A stretch of DNA of 23,509 nucleotides, taken from positions 1 through 23,509 of the forward strand of contig JADNRY010000858.1 of the NCBI GenBank assembly GCA_015501585.1. Direction: 5' to 3'. The notes under the pieces were generated by a model. That model was not told the DNA's origin, ran no database searches, and worked only from the letters and a program-made list of their open reading frames with translations. Source of the DNA: Rhodocollybia butyracea (lineage: Eukaryota > Basidiomycota > Agaricomycetes > Agaricales > Omphalotaceae). A program made the position numbers and the translations under genes. Below, one piece after another: positions 1-10,624 of the stretch (its first letter is position 1; every line of letters starts with the position of its first letter).

Positions 1-248
1 CCAGCAAGAAACATTATTCACATATGTTCTGTTGCAAATGGTGTGTATTTTTATTCTCAAAGTATGGAGTTGGGTTTAACAAGAGAAATTGTAGACATGG
101 AACCCTACATGCTTGTAAGATTGGAAGTTCTGTTGGAAGTAACCTCTTTATCATGTTCAATTGCGTGAGGCAAAGCATCAGGCCACCAATGGTATGAACA
201 AGTAAAAAGCAAACTGAACCTTTTGCGCATGTTCCGCAAGGGCATTTT
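1..248. other. Unassigned leading sequence
   Basis: No convincing coding segment, RNA gene or repeat is seen here. It directly precedes the first recognisable hAT transposase segment, so it may hold the decayed N-terminal part of that gene or its 5' flank. The window edge prevents a decision. Confidence 0.3.
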
Positions 249-2403
249 TTGTTACAAGCTTGTCAACTGGGTACCCATTGTAATCATCCTGATGCCATAG
301 TGGAGGATGAAGAGCTGGCTGATATCTTTACCTACCTCCACCCTGATGCTGTTCCACCATCTCGCCGCACACTCCGTTGTGGCATCAGGGTTGCTTTCAA
401 GCTCACATGTGTTGCCTTGAAGAAGCTCTTACATGAGTACAAAGGCCGGTTCAACCTGATCTATGACTGTTGGACCGCAGGCAATGGTCATGAATTTCTT
501 GGTATAATGCTATCCTTCATCCATAACGGCAAAGTTTATATAGTTACATTGGATATGCTTGAGTATGTGGGCTTTCACATTGGATTCACATTTACTTACT
601 TTGTGTCAGAATGACTGTGTCTCTACTGGGCAGAACTTGGCCAACCAAAATCATAATACTTGAAGAGTTTGAAATAGCTGATCGTACGCTTGGACACACA
701 GCTGACAACGCAACCAACAATGACTCTAAACTTGATGCCCTTGAACTGTTCCATAAGGCTTACAAGACCTCCATAGCTGGCCACAATACTCAAATTTGAT
801 GCTGGGGACATATACTCAATCTAATATATCACATATGTTTGACATTATTTCATGTTGTAATTACAGTTCTAATCACTCATCAATCAGGCCATATGTTCTC
901 AGTTTGAGCCACAGAAGAAGGTGAACACTAACGATAATGATGACAATTGGTTGGATGTGCCCTGGATGACTGGGACCCTGGGGATTTTGATGCAGTAGTT
1001 GAGGAAGAAGAAGATGTGAATGCTGTGAGGAGATCATTGGAAGCCAGAGAGAAGACTTGAGATGTTATGGGCGGAGTCTTCTCGCACACTGATGGAGAGC
1101 CCATCAACTGATCTTGAAGAAGCATGCGGTCGTGCTGCTGTCCAAAAGATTCTCTGTATTGGACATTACTGTGCCTGAAAAGGTCCTATGCAGAAAGCGC
1201 TTGTGCACTACTGTACTTGTGCCAAATTCCAAGGCGTAAGATGGTTAAATGAGTTTGTACATGTTGGAACACCATGTTTTGGTGTTATTACTCATGCTCT
1301 TGCACTTCAACCTGCAATCAATTCCTTGTGTTTGTCTGAGGCCTGGCAGGAGAAGCTTAGTAGATTTAATCCTACAGAGGAACAGTGGGGATTGTTGCAG
1401 TGTATGGAACCTATTTCAAAGTTTGTGGCAGTCTTCTAAGTGAATTCCTTTTTCTAACGCATGTTTTAGATTCTGAATGAAGCCACAAATTGGATATCAA
1501 TTCAAAATATCCTACACTTCACCAGGTTATCCTTACTATGGACATTTTAAATGATAAGTTGGAGAAAGAATTCAACAACACTGCTTGCTCAGCTGTCATT
1601 TGTCGAGCAATCCAGAGGCATCATAGTCCTTGATAAATACTACTCCTTAACTGATGAGTCTATCATGTGGAAGACAGCAATGTGTAAGTTGTACAATCTT
1701 CTCCATATGGATTTTAATTCATTGATGTTTTAGTGCTTCATCCAAGGTACCGTGAGAAATGGTTTCACAATGCAAAGTGGGAGGGTTCTTGGGTTGATAC
1801 TGCTGTAGAGAAGCCACCGTATCTAGACTCAGGCCTACAAGACTACAATTACTACTCCATTGAATGGTACTACTCTTCAACGGACCACCAGTGCTTTCTC
1901 AGTTCTTGATGCACCTTGTATCGAGAGTTCTAGTGATCCCTTCGATGAGTTTATCAAAGGAAACAGTCAAACAAGGAGCCTGTTGAATACTGGTCTTCCA
2001 TTTGGCCCCAGAACTCAAAGACAATCACACCTTGCCAAGCCCTTGCTTGTATGGCTCTTGACTTCTTAGCTGCCCTGCTGCAAGTACCAATGTTGAACAT
2101 TTATTTTTGATGTCAGGTCTTATTGTTAGCAAGAAGCGCCATAATCTTACACCTGATCATATTTGTCAGAGTATGGTTCTTGGTAACTGGCTAATGGTAC
2201 CTGGACTTGTACCAGTTAGTGATATTCAGTGTAAACATGATAAAGGTTATGGTAAGCAGAAGCTGGTGCCTAGTGACAATGAATCTTTATGGTCAGATTC
2301 GCAGACTGCCTCCGCTGATGACTCGGATGAATCTGTTGAAATATGCAACAAACCTTCTCTCACTTCCCACTATGATACTGATACTGAGCATGTTTCTGAT
2401 TAG
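249..2403 (+). pseudogene. Decayed hAT-family transposase
   Basis: hAT transposases are DDE enzymes that cut and paste DNA transposons. Conserved pieces appear in the right order but in different frames with stops between them. They are the first-Asp block DCWTAGNGHEFLGI (Asp codon near 465), the DNATNND block (near 704), RWLNEF (near 1240), the LHPRYREKWF block (near 1737) and a C-terminal dimerisation block with STNVEHLFLMSG followed by IVSKKRHNLTPD and MVLGNW (about 2080-2200). The last block requires a frame change near 2075. A Ser/Asp/Glu-rich tail runs to the stop at 2401. No single reading frame encodes the protein, so it is a relic. I did not find convincing terminal repeats or a target duplication. 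Family assignment is firm because block order and spacing match hAT; exact ends are uncertain. Confidence 0.85.
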
Positions 2404-2768
2404 TCTATACCCAATCTATCTATCAGTTTCTTTATTTAGCTTTTGTTTATAATTCATCTTCATATATTCATCTATATTTGAATATATACACATTCTTCAT
2501 TCTAGACATTTGAATGTCAGGCATTTGCCATTCGTGACATTCAAGTGCCTACTGCCGCAAATGCATTTGTTGATCAGGGGGTCATTTGAGTGCAAATGCA
2601 TTCGAATATAGCTTGCAATTTAAGTACATATGTTTATGGCTTATTCTGGGCTTGGGAGCCAAGTGCTGATACTCTGGGATCCAGAAACAGTGAAACAAGG
2701 AAAGTGTCTATCTGTACAGGTATGTATTGACAAAGATCTATAAGAGTAGACCCACTAGGCTACACTTT
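2404..2768. other. Non-coding stretch with short inverted repeats
   Basis: No gene is visible. Between about 2470 and 2625 the words CATTTGAATG, CATTTGCC, GCAAATGCATTTG and GCAAATGCATTCGAAT recur in both orientations, giving an imperfect foldback of roughly 110-150 bp. It may be a degenerate foldback element or the end of the hAT relic. No target duplication could be fixed. Confidence 0.35.
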
Positions 2769-3270
2769 TGATTTCATGAGGATTAACATAGTTTTAGAGT
2801 GTTTTGATCCAAGTGAGGTTGCTCTGATTACTCCACAATTCTCTGGGGTCAGGAGTACCTCAATGCTTCATGACCACTTGCTGCCCGGTTTCCCTTGGGT
2901 GAGTATCATTCTCTTCCTCAGATAGTCTTGTCCATCCTGAGTGTAATTAACATTCTCTCGAGAAGTCCTGGTGTCTAGCATCCTAACAATACCACTTATG
3001 ATAGTCTCGAGCAACTGCACTGAGTGCCTACAAGCAATTCCCAATAGTCGGCTTTAATGGACAGGGCTTCCTGTGTATGATTTCTAAGATCAAATATTTT
3101 GATTAGCCAAGGCTATCCCAGCGCATAGCTTTCCTGGAATCACTAAGCATGTTTCCACCGCTTTCACGGATACAGATGGTGCTGCAAGTAGACCTCTATG
3201 GTTTTCCTCAGGATTATTCTGGTCCAATGTTACAGACTGTAAAGTCCTCATCTTAACATAGCTTGTTGGG

Positions 3271-3399
3271 CATCAGCAAAACATGTATGCATGGGAAGCC
3301 ACTTTCCGGCACTTTCCAGCACTGTCCAGCACTGGGAGCTGCTGGAATCGGCTGTATGGTGCCCGACAATGGCTCCAGTTCACCCATGTTTTGCTGATG
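3271..3399. mobile_element. 129-bp foldback MITE, CATCAG family
   Basis: Perfect 15-bp terminal inverted repeats (CATCAGCAAAACATG and its complement) bound this element. The interior repeats the word TTTCCAGCACT and includes GGGAGCTGCTGG. The homologous uninterrupted site near 20340-20350 has five G/C bases at the junction, while seven flank the element here (three left, four right). That equals a 2-bp GG target duplication. The element has no coding capacity. Confidence 0.82.
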
Positions 3400-3684
3400 G
3401 GGGTCTTAGTGCGAGGGATGCCTTCCCTCATAAATCCTTCCCTTGAGTAATGCATTAGCTTAGTACCTATCCCGCTTCAAGATGTCCTGTAGTTTAGAGA
3501 GTATACACTCTTGGGTATAACTAGATTGACAATCTAGCATTACATCTCTGGGCAGCCCAGGTATCCTCGCTAGCTTGGCTCTAGGCTATGCTTGTGGGCA
3601 TACCTTCATGGCTTGCTGAGTATTATTGTCAAGTTCTTTACCTTGGCAACAGCTATCACACTTGGCCTCTGTATAACTCTCTTA

Positions 3685-4137
3685 GGCCCTGTTCGGGAAC
3701 CCGATTTGCAAATGAGTTTCAAAAGGGTCGGGTTGAAAAGTGTCAAAATCTGTCACAGCTAAGATATTTTGATGGCCATCATATTCCCAGGTTGCTTTGG
3801 CGCTCAAGGGCTTCTTTAGCGCCAGTAGACTAGAGACTACATTTCTAAGTGCGTTATCTTACATTTTGAGTGAAAGTTGTACTGATTAGGTGTAGCTAGA
3901 TATCAGAATGTATTTTATAATGTGTGCCTAGCAATAAACCTTCAACAAAGTCATAGGATGCAATATTTTGAACATTATCGGCAAATGCCATAGGAAAATC
4001 GTCATGAGAAAATTTCTGCTTGTTTCAGGCTGTCACCATATGGGTCATCTGGTGTGACAAAATTAAACTAGCCCTGCAACTCATCTCACGCCAAATTAAC
4101 TTCAACTCATTTGCAACTTGGGTTCCCGAACAGGGCC
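3685..4137. mobile_element. 453-bp Harbinger-like MITE with TTA target duplication
   Basis: Terminal repeats start GGCCCTGTTCGGGAACCC on both ends and extend, with a few mismatches, about 34 bp (3685-3718 and 4104-4137), ending in TGCAAATGAGTT. The flanks are TTA at 3682-3684 and 4138-4140. The uninterrupted homologous copy (complement, around 20055-20075) has a single TTA at this point, which proves the insertion and its duplication. A 3-bp TTA duplication and a GGCC-type terminus are typical of PIF/Harbinger elements. No transposase is encoded, so it is non-autonomous. Confidence 0.88.
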
Positions 4138-4211
4138 TTATTGCATTGTATACCATGTACAAAATGTCAAAATGTACGGTTACATGCCTTAGGCCGATTT
4201 TAGGCCTAATA

Positions 4212-6415
4212 GCGGGAGCAGGTGGAATAAGTGGAGTAGGTAGGTCGATGGCCGGGCTCATTTCGATGATGGGAGACAATGACAGCTCAGCGGCAGGAGC
4301 AGTGAACATAAGTGGAATAGGTGGATCAATGTCTGGACCCGTCTCGGAGATGGGAGTATGCATAATTAGAGGAACAAGAGGAATAAGCTAAAGAGAGTCT
4401 GTGTTAATCTGTGACTCAGCATCAGGAGAAGCAGACAATGAGAGTTCAGCAGTGAGAGCAGTTGGAATAGACAGATTGGGAGGTTCAATCTCTGGTCCCA
4501 TTTCAGAGATATGAATCTGTGTAAGATAATGAGGGACTGATGGCTGGACTGGATCATTGGAGTCACTCTCCGACTCTAAAGGCGGATTGATGACCCACCA
4601 TGACGCAATCGTGATTGGTCCCAAAGACTTGTCAATCATCTCCATAGCCTTTTGATTGCGCAGCTTGTTGCACAGCTGATAAAGACCAGATACAGAGGCA
4701 AATTCACCTATTTTGCTATGCCATACATCAGTTGGTAAGCTCTGAAGGTATTCAAGGGCCTCTGGAATCAGTTTCCAGTAAGAAAGGAGTGTTGGTGTGA
4801 CAGAACGTTTAGGTTGTGGTAGATTTGATTCAACAACTGCAACTTTGATCTCACCTTTGTTATTACCTTCAGGGTTCACCCAGTCGGTGTTGTCAGTCCC
4901 AGACTGGTCCTGAATATTGCAAGTTTTCGGCTTGGGCTTGGGCTTAGGCCTATCTGGGGTGGCAGTTGCATCAAGTGCTGTGGATTTTGTGGGTACAGAA
5001 CCCTTGGTGGGTCTGGGTTTTTGGGTCTTCTTCGGCTTCTTTGGTGGTGGGAGAGGTTGGTCATGGGGTAATTGAATCATTTCAGCATCAGGAAAAGGCA
5101 TATAAACTCAAGGCAACTTGAGCAAAGGTTGAACCATTTTGTTTGGCTCAAGTCAATGTAAGCTGACTTGAGCTGACTTGAGTTGACTTGGAGCCAACTT
5201 GGGACAACCTCACAAACTTCACCAATCCCAAGTTTATGAAGTTGCTCCCAAGTTGGCCTAAGTTGGCCCAAGTAAGCTTAAGTTGACTTGAGCCAAACAA
5301 AATGGTTCAACCTTTGCTCAAGTTGCCTTGAGTTCATATGCCTTTTCCTGATGAGGATTATTAAGAGGGTGAACAATGGGTGGGCGAGTCAAAGAGTCAG
5401 AAGGTTGGCCAGTTGCTGGTCCCATTTGAGCTACTTGAGGGTTGTCTAGGCAAAAAGAGCATGATGTGGATATGTAATTATATACGAAATATCAGTGTAC
5501 CTCTGCCCGCATCAACAAAGAGAAGAAAATTATTGACAACGTCTTTAACAAATGATTGTTCATTCCAATTTTCAAACTTTTTTCCTTCAACAGTGCCAGA
5601 GCTAACACTACAAAGAAAATGAGCATACATTTTCAAAGGTCAGACTGGACAGACTAACATCATAAGATCAAAATCTCCGGCATCACCTGGACCACCAGCT
5701 AACAGTGCAACGGAAGGTCCTGTGTGTGCACAAATTGCATCCAGCATGGGCTGCAGAAACATGACCAAGTTCTCTCCACATCTGAAGAAGAAATGAGATG
5801 AGCATTAGGAAGAGGGGTTGATTGAATGAGATCTCGTACAGCTTTTTGGTTGCCGCATCAAGCTGTCCTACTGTCCTGAGTGAAAATCCCCTTTGTGATA
5901 TGAGTTTCTTGAAGGTAGCATGTCACATTGAAAAATCTTCTGAGTTCTGATTGGAACTGGCAGCTTTAACCTTATCATCCTTGGCATCAAACAGTTTCTT
6001 TGTGACTGTGCACATGAGGTTCATTCGTTCCTTGTAGTCAGGTTGGCTGTGCTCAGTTTCATTGTTGAATGCCTCCCGGAACTGCTCCTTGTGATCTTCT
6101 ACCTGGAGAAGCCAGCTGGGGTGGTGAAGCGGACAGGATACTGGGAGCAGACAGTGTTTCAGTAGTGCGAGGAGAATTTTGCTGGACAATAGGAGAAAAG
6201 CTGGACATATGTACAGGCAGAGTGATGCATATGGAGGGGGGTAATTCTGAAGAGGGCAATGGAGAAATAGGAGTAGGTGGGTTACCTGTAGAAGTGCTTG
6301 GGTATGCAATGCAGGATAAGGCAGTAGTGTCCCCAGAGGCAATAGCACTACTAGCACCCATTTTTGGTAGGGGAATGTATGAGCGCAATGAAAAGAAGTA
6401 GCAATTTGTCAGCAT
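4212..6415 (-). pseudogene. Multi-exon fungal gene of unknown function, split by a MITE and truncated
   Basis: Reading leftward, a Ser/Pro/Thr-rich N-terminus (about 6415-6110, with MGASSAIASGDTTA) passes by a frame change into a segment with VEDHKEQFREAFNNE and YKERMNLM. A later exon carries AHTGPSVALLAGGPGDAGDFD (about 5680-5735, minus strand), which resembles the 'AGGP...' block of a hypothetical-protein family repeated widely in agaricomycete genomes (family link from memory, not searched). Two plausible short introns (near 5605-5655 and 5437-5492) join it to a segment ending PPIVHPLNNP. The 268-bp MITE at 5086-5353 interrupts here, and reading resumes at EMIQLPHDQP with a Pro/Lys-rich stretch. 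The C-terminus has degenerate repeats of the form SEMGPEIEPP...AELSLS, one in-frame TAG at 4388-4390, and is cut at 4212 by the LTR-like copy. Function is unknown. Confidence 0.6.
5086..5353. mobile_element. 268-bp foldback MITE, CATCAG family
   Basis: The arms are nearly perfect complements for about 70 bp (5086-5155 and 5280-5353), starting CATCAGGAAAAGGCATAT. The centre is built from variants of CAAGTTGACTTGAGC in both orientations. AG flanks both ends (5084-5085 and 5354-5355), a 2-bp target duplication. Deleting the element and one AG joins the minus-strand reading frame of the surrounding gene without a shift, which independently fixes both boundaries. Confidence 0.85.
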
Positions 6416-6650
6416 ATTATCTGGTGAAATATATAAAATAAGCCTTTATGGGTGTGCACCATCCGGTCACTTCCACCATACCGCCACATTGGGAAACTGT
6501 AGACACTGATTTGACTAATATTTGCATCCAGGATGTCTCCCCTGTTTTAATGCATTAAACACAGACTACCTGACTAGTTATATAAATACCCGGTTTTGAT
6601 GCATTAAGTGTGTGTAGGCGGCTGTAGTACCCACACAGTATCATAGTATA
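6416..6650. repeat. Left remnant of the TTAATGCATTAA satellite
   Basis: Two units with TTTTAATGCATTAA (near 6545) and TTTTGATGCATTAAG (near 6597) are followed by GTGTAGGCGGCTGTAGTAC, matching unit text of the satellite at 17104-18483 (GTGTAGGCGCTTACAGTAC). The CACTA-like element begins immediately after, so this is the left flank of the invaded array. 6416-6530 shows nothing recognisable. Confidence 0.6.
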
Positions 6651-6945
6651 CACTACGGGAAGGGAAGTCAGTAATCCTTACTGACTAAGACAGTAATTCT
6701 GTAAAAATACAGTAATCTTTACTGTCTTTTGTAGGACAGTTGTATGTACTGTCTATGAAGACAGTTATACCTACTGTCCTTTTGTGGGGCAGTAATATGT
6801 ACTGTCCATATTTTTATGGCCAGGCATAATAACTGTCTCATATTTTAAGGTCAGTTATATGGACTGACCGTAGAATATGGTCAGTTATTGTAACTGTCAG
6901 TATCCTAATATCAGTTTTACTGAGCATACTTAGACCTCTACTAGC
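6651..6945 (+). repeat. Left terminal region with subterminal GACAGT/ACTGTC repeats
   Basis: At least nine exact GACAGT or ACTGTC hexamers lie between 6667 and 6917, often as short palindromes such as GACAGTnnnnnnnACTGTC. The region ends with CTTAGACCTCTACTAGC, which has a counterpart in the right terminal region (complement of ACTAGTAGGCCTATGTAT near 10628). In CACTA elements such subterminal repeats are binding sites for the element's own protein; that role is inferred here. Confidence 0.65.
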
Positions 6946-7007
6946 ATGCAACAAGCACCTAAAAATGCCAACTAAAATATAGGACAGAGTGTGAGTGGAA
7001 TAATATC

Positions 7008-7196
7008 CATCTGCAAAACCTGGGATGAGCTTTGGCTGCTCTGGAGCACTCTGGAGTGCTCCAAAGCTGTCAAAGCTGTCAAAGCAACCCAGAGCACTTC
7101 AGAGTGCTCTACAGCAAGTACCCTTGCTCTGAGATGCTTTGGACTGAATAGCGACTGAATACAACTGCTTTGATCAAAACCCAGGTTTTGCAGATG
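7008..7196. mobile_element. 189-bp foldback element, CATCTG variant
   Basis: Ends are CATCTGCAAAACCTGGG and its complement. The interior is a palindrome-rich run of GGAGCACTCTGGAGTGCTCC-type words plus repeats of CAAAGCTGT. The terminus CATCTGCAAAAC differs by one base from CATCAGCAAAAC of the 129-bp element. No matching 2-bp target duplication is seen (TC on the left, AG on the right), so it may be older or its true ends may differ slightly. Confidence 0.65.
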
Positions 7197-7996
7197 AGTC
7201 CAGTTCAGCCAATAACTTGATAACATACGGAAAGTGACGGGTCCACAGATTGAACCACATACCTGTTATATTAGATAATAGGGGATTTGCCTAAGCTTGG
7301 CCTGGTGCGTGGATGGGAAAAAGGCGGCGGTACAAGATGGAGCGATCAATGTATACAGGTTAATTTTTGGAAGGGTGGATGGGAAATGAAAATTGGGACG
7401 CAATAAGCAGAGTTCACTTCGATCAGCCGTCATTGCCGCTTCATAATCTTATCCTTAGGACACTTTGCGGATCTTATCATGGAAAATCTCAAAAAGAAAT
7501 TGACAATTTCTATCAATTTCACCAGCCAAAGTGCCGAGAGAAGTTGGAAATCGGGTTCAGCTTAGAGCCAGCATGGTAATTTCAGAACTCGAACGGCATT
7601 TTAGACTACAAAATGATACAACAAGGTGTGGCAAAAGAGCTAGACTGTAGCTCGGCTCAAACTTATCGATTTTGAATAGTGGCACAGCCACATTTGATAT
7701 GACATCATTAACTTTTTGACAGACGCGTCGCGTCTCTCTGACTACTACCACCATGTTCCGCCTTCTTCTACAGGTAAAAACTGCCTCTATCTCATCCTGG
7801 CCCTTCGTTATCTACGTGTTGACAGTAATTCCACCTATCTGACATGATTTGGCTTCTATACGGGCCCTTCTTGGCGAAATCAAAAAAGTTGGCTTTTAAG
7901 GATCTTTTCAGCAATTGGGGTCAGGTGAAGAGGCTGATGCCAGGTGTTATGAATGCTGAGAGGTCCTGCATCAGCATTTCTCCACGATTGTGATCC
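7197..7996. other. Unassigned interior of the CACTA-like element
   Basis: No complete gene is visible. Two short stretches look exon-like: ATGTTCCGCCTTCTTCTACAG followed by GTAAAA (near 7753-7779), and an open stretch with FLAKSKKLAFKDLFSNWGQV (near 7871-7930). They could be host gene fragments captured by the transposon, but I do not recognise the source. Confidence 0.25.
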
Positions 7997-9534
7997 GGTA
8001 TAATTGGCATCAATACATGCCAATCACGCCTCTTTATACAAATTTTGGGAAGTATAATCAGGTATGTATAGACCCCCGAGTGCATAATAGAAATACCCAA
8101 TTATACATGATTATAGATGTTTATGCTCTCGATTCTCATCTGATTATACCTTGCTTTATACCCAGTAATACCAGATTATACAAGATTATACATCCCCATT
8201 ATACACATTAATACACGGTTATACACCCAGTTTTTAGCTCAGTTGCTCATTACACGGCTGAAAAACTAGCAAAAACATTGTTATTACTTCAATATATTAC
8301 AACTACATATACATAGTACAATATAGGCTAAAAAAATGTTACTACTGTTATGACCACACAAGACAAGCAGCGTCGCGTTGCGCAGAAAGCAAAACATCAC
8401 TAGATACCAATCGGCGCATCAGTAAAACATTATCACAAATGGGAAAAAGACTGACCTTGTAAGCCCCAGAGAATCGTTGCTATGTACAAAGACATCAAGT
8501 TAGTAAATATCGTCGAACTGATATGAAGTGATAAACCTAAACTCGAAGCCTGGCGAAAATCAAAAAATGGTCTGAGAGCCTGTGGACATGAAAATGGAGG
8601 CGGCCTGCAAAGGAAAGATGCCTGTGCAAGTACTCAACACTCTGTGAATAGTCAGTACATATTCGAGTCTGGCTGGGAATCGACTTGCCTAGATTTATGG
8701 GAGGAGGTGGGGCTGGCGTCAATGCTTTTCCGAACTTTGAAATGTATAGCTGTATGGTTGGTAGCAGTACAAAACAACGAGGACCAGAAAAAACAATAGT
8801 AAGTACTAATTGGCTAAAGAAAAAGAGACATGCACCACAATAACACCAAGATCCAAGTCCTAGTGCACCTCTCCGAAAATCACTTAAAGAAGGCAAATTC
8901 TCGATAGGCAATTAAAAAACGCAGCAGCCCAAGCTGGAGGACTAACTGTAGGCCGCAAGTAGCAACAAGAGCGAGGATAAAATTTTAACATCCGAGGAAA
9001 AGAAAGATTAGAGATGGTTTGAGTTTTTTAAAATTGAAAACGGCGCTGATGTCAAATCATGAAACGATCATGTGGTACTATACAGCCGTCGGAGTTTCAA
9101 TGGACTTAGCTGTTCCGCATTGGACTTCAGGCGCTGTCAAGGCCGTTGTCCAACTTCATGTAAAGTTCCGCTATCTTGCTGCTGGAGCTCTGAATAACTG
9201 AGGGATGTCATGACTAAGATACTATGCCTGAGGCTGAGGCACGATACCTGTGTGCTCAGTACAATGTCAGTGTGTACCACCACTGTCACGGTACTACTAC
9301 ATATAAGTACTACAATTTGACTACAATGTACTAACGTCTCATTGGGTTAACATTATAATTTATTGAGAGTAAGTATAATGAGGCATAATCATGCATAATT
9401 GGACATAATTGGCGCGTATCATCACTGTATCATCGCGTATAATCATTATACCCTGGGTATAATTCACGAAATCTCAGGGTTGCATGATTGAGTATAAATC
9501 AGCGTTTTGATTACAATGGATATGCAATTATACC
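7997..9534. mobile_element. About 1.5-kb nested element with GGTATAATTG termini
   Basis: GGTATAATTGGCAT at 7997 and its near complement ending in CAATTATACC at 9534 form short inverted termini. Both ends carry dense TATAAT/ATTATAC repeats pointing inward (about 7999-8235 and 9340-9534) and the middle lacks them. This mirrors the subterminal-repeat design of the enclosing element, with a different motif. No clear target duplication was found. The middle (8240-9330) holds no recognisable protein; one minus-strand stretch at 8537-8911 encodes LPSLSDFRRGALGLGSW and then a hydrophobic run, possibly a captured gene fragment. Confidence 0.45.
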
Positions 9535-10620
9535 ATTTACATTTGTGGAGAATTGTTGATGTGGGCCTTGCATAGGTGACTTTCTCTCTCTGATTCCGTG
9601 TTTAAACTTGTCAGTTTTCTCCAGGTTTACATTTGGTTGTGTTCTTCTATCAGTGGCACTACGCTTATGCTACACTCATGTCTAACGGGCCTTTATCTAC
9701 CTGTTCCGCTAGCTCTCAGAGGATATCACCATAAGCTCTCATCACACAATTTCTTTTCATTTCTGGAAGCCTGCCCATTGAACAGGCTACACACGACCCC
9801 ACTCTGACTCCTTGTATACAATCTTGCCATTTCCTAAAACACCAGACCTGCCATTTCACCGGCTCCTTTGATATCTTCTGTCTCAAGTCAAAGTTTAGGG
9901 TGTTCTCAATTGCTTTCCTTGTATACTCAATACCATGGTCTCTGGCGGGCATTAATCTCTTATGTGCGCCTTTCATCAGCGTGCAGACTACCTACTTTTG
10001 ATAAGTTGGCCTTTCTCTGTCTCAATGGTTTTCTGACTTTCTTTTAGGTCACTTTGACTTCGAAACATGTACATGGTATCCATTTTTCAGAGCGCAAGGC
10101 GATTGACGAAAGCTTTATTTCAGGATTCTGATGGCCCTCCCGATAGTCGATTGTCAACTCCCACTTTGCGAACCCTTTTGGAGGATAAAAGCTGGTATCA
10201 TCTATAGATCAATACCCTCGTTCACAATAACTGTTGACTCGCTGTGAAGATCAAGCTGTTTAATGGTGCAGTACTTCACATTCTCACCTCCAGGTATGAA
10301 TCACCTTCTCAAGAATAGCATGTCAAAGCTGAACTTTGTAGTTATACCAATATTCTCAAATCTTTTCATTGTTGTTTCTACATTGTCCATGTGCATTGCA
10401 TGGATCCGGGAACAACACTCCAATTGAGTAAATCTCAATGATATGCTTCCATTACCTGATTACCCAATATTTCCTTCTCTAAAACCATTTTGTAGGGGTT
10501 TCGCGATGTACTAGTCAATCTCGGTAATAGGTGAGCCATTTCTCCCTTTATACATCGTGGGATAACAACTGGGATGAGAGCGTTTGGCCGGTTGAGGTCT
10601 CTGCTTTGTGAGAATAGATA
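9535..10620. other. Unassigned sequence inside the CACTA-like element
   Basis: Pyrimidine-rich on the plus strand and without a recognisable gene. The minus strand is open for 86 codons (9976-9716), with HKRLMPARDHGIEYTRKAIE and a Trp/Cys-containing tail. It may be part of a decayed transposon or captured gene, but I cannot name it. Confidence 0.25.
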
Positions 10621-10624
10621 GTAG

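Larger units (their letters stand above)
2769..4211 (-). repeat. Inverted, LTR-like repeat copy (older copy)
   Basis: The reverse complement of this stretch aligns along its length with 19990-20848. Removing two inserted elements and their target duplications leaves 856 bp against 859 bp in the other copy. Homology ends sharply at the TATTAGGCC end (4211 here, 19990 there) and fades at about 2769/20848. In the other copy this segment is the 5' end of an apparent retrotransposon, so here it is probably a solo or truncated LTR in minus orientation. It cuts into the minus-strand gene at 4212. Relative to the other copy it has lost many CpG sites to TpG or CpA, which marks it as older and probably once methylated. 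Confidence 0.75.

Noticed and set aside
5380..5622. Plus-strand open frame of 80 codons
   Set aside because: The minus strand here carries exons with in-phase introns of the disrupted fungal gene, so the plus frame is a shadow.
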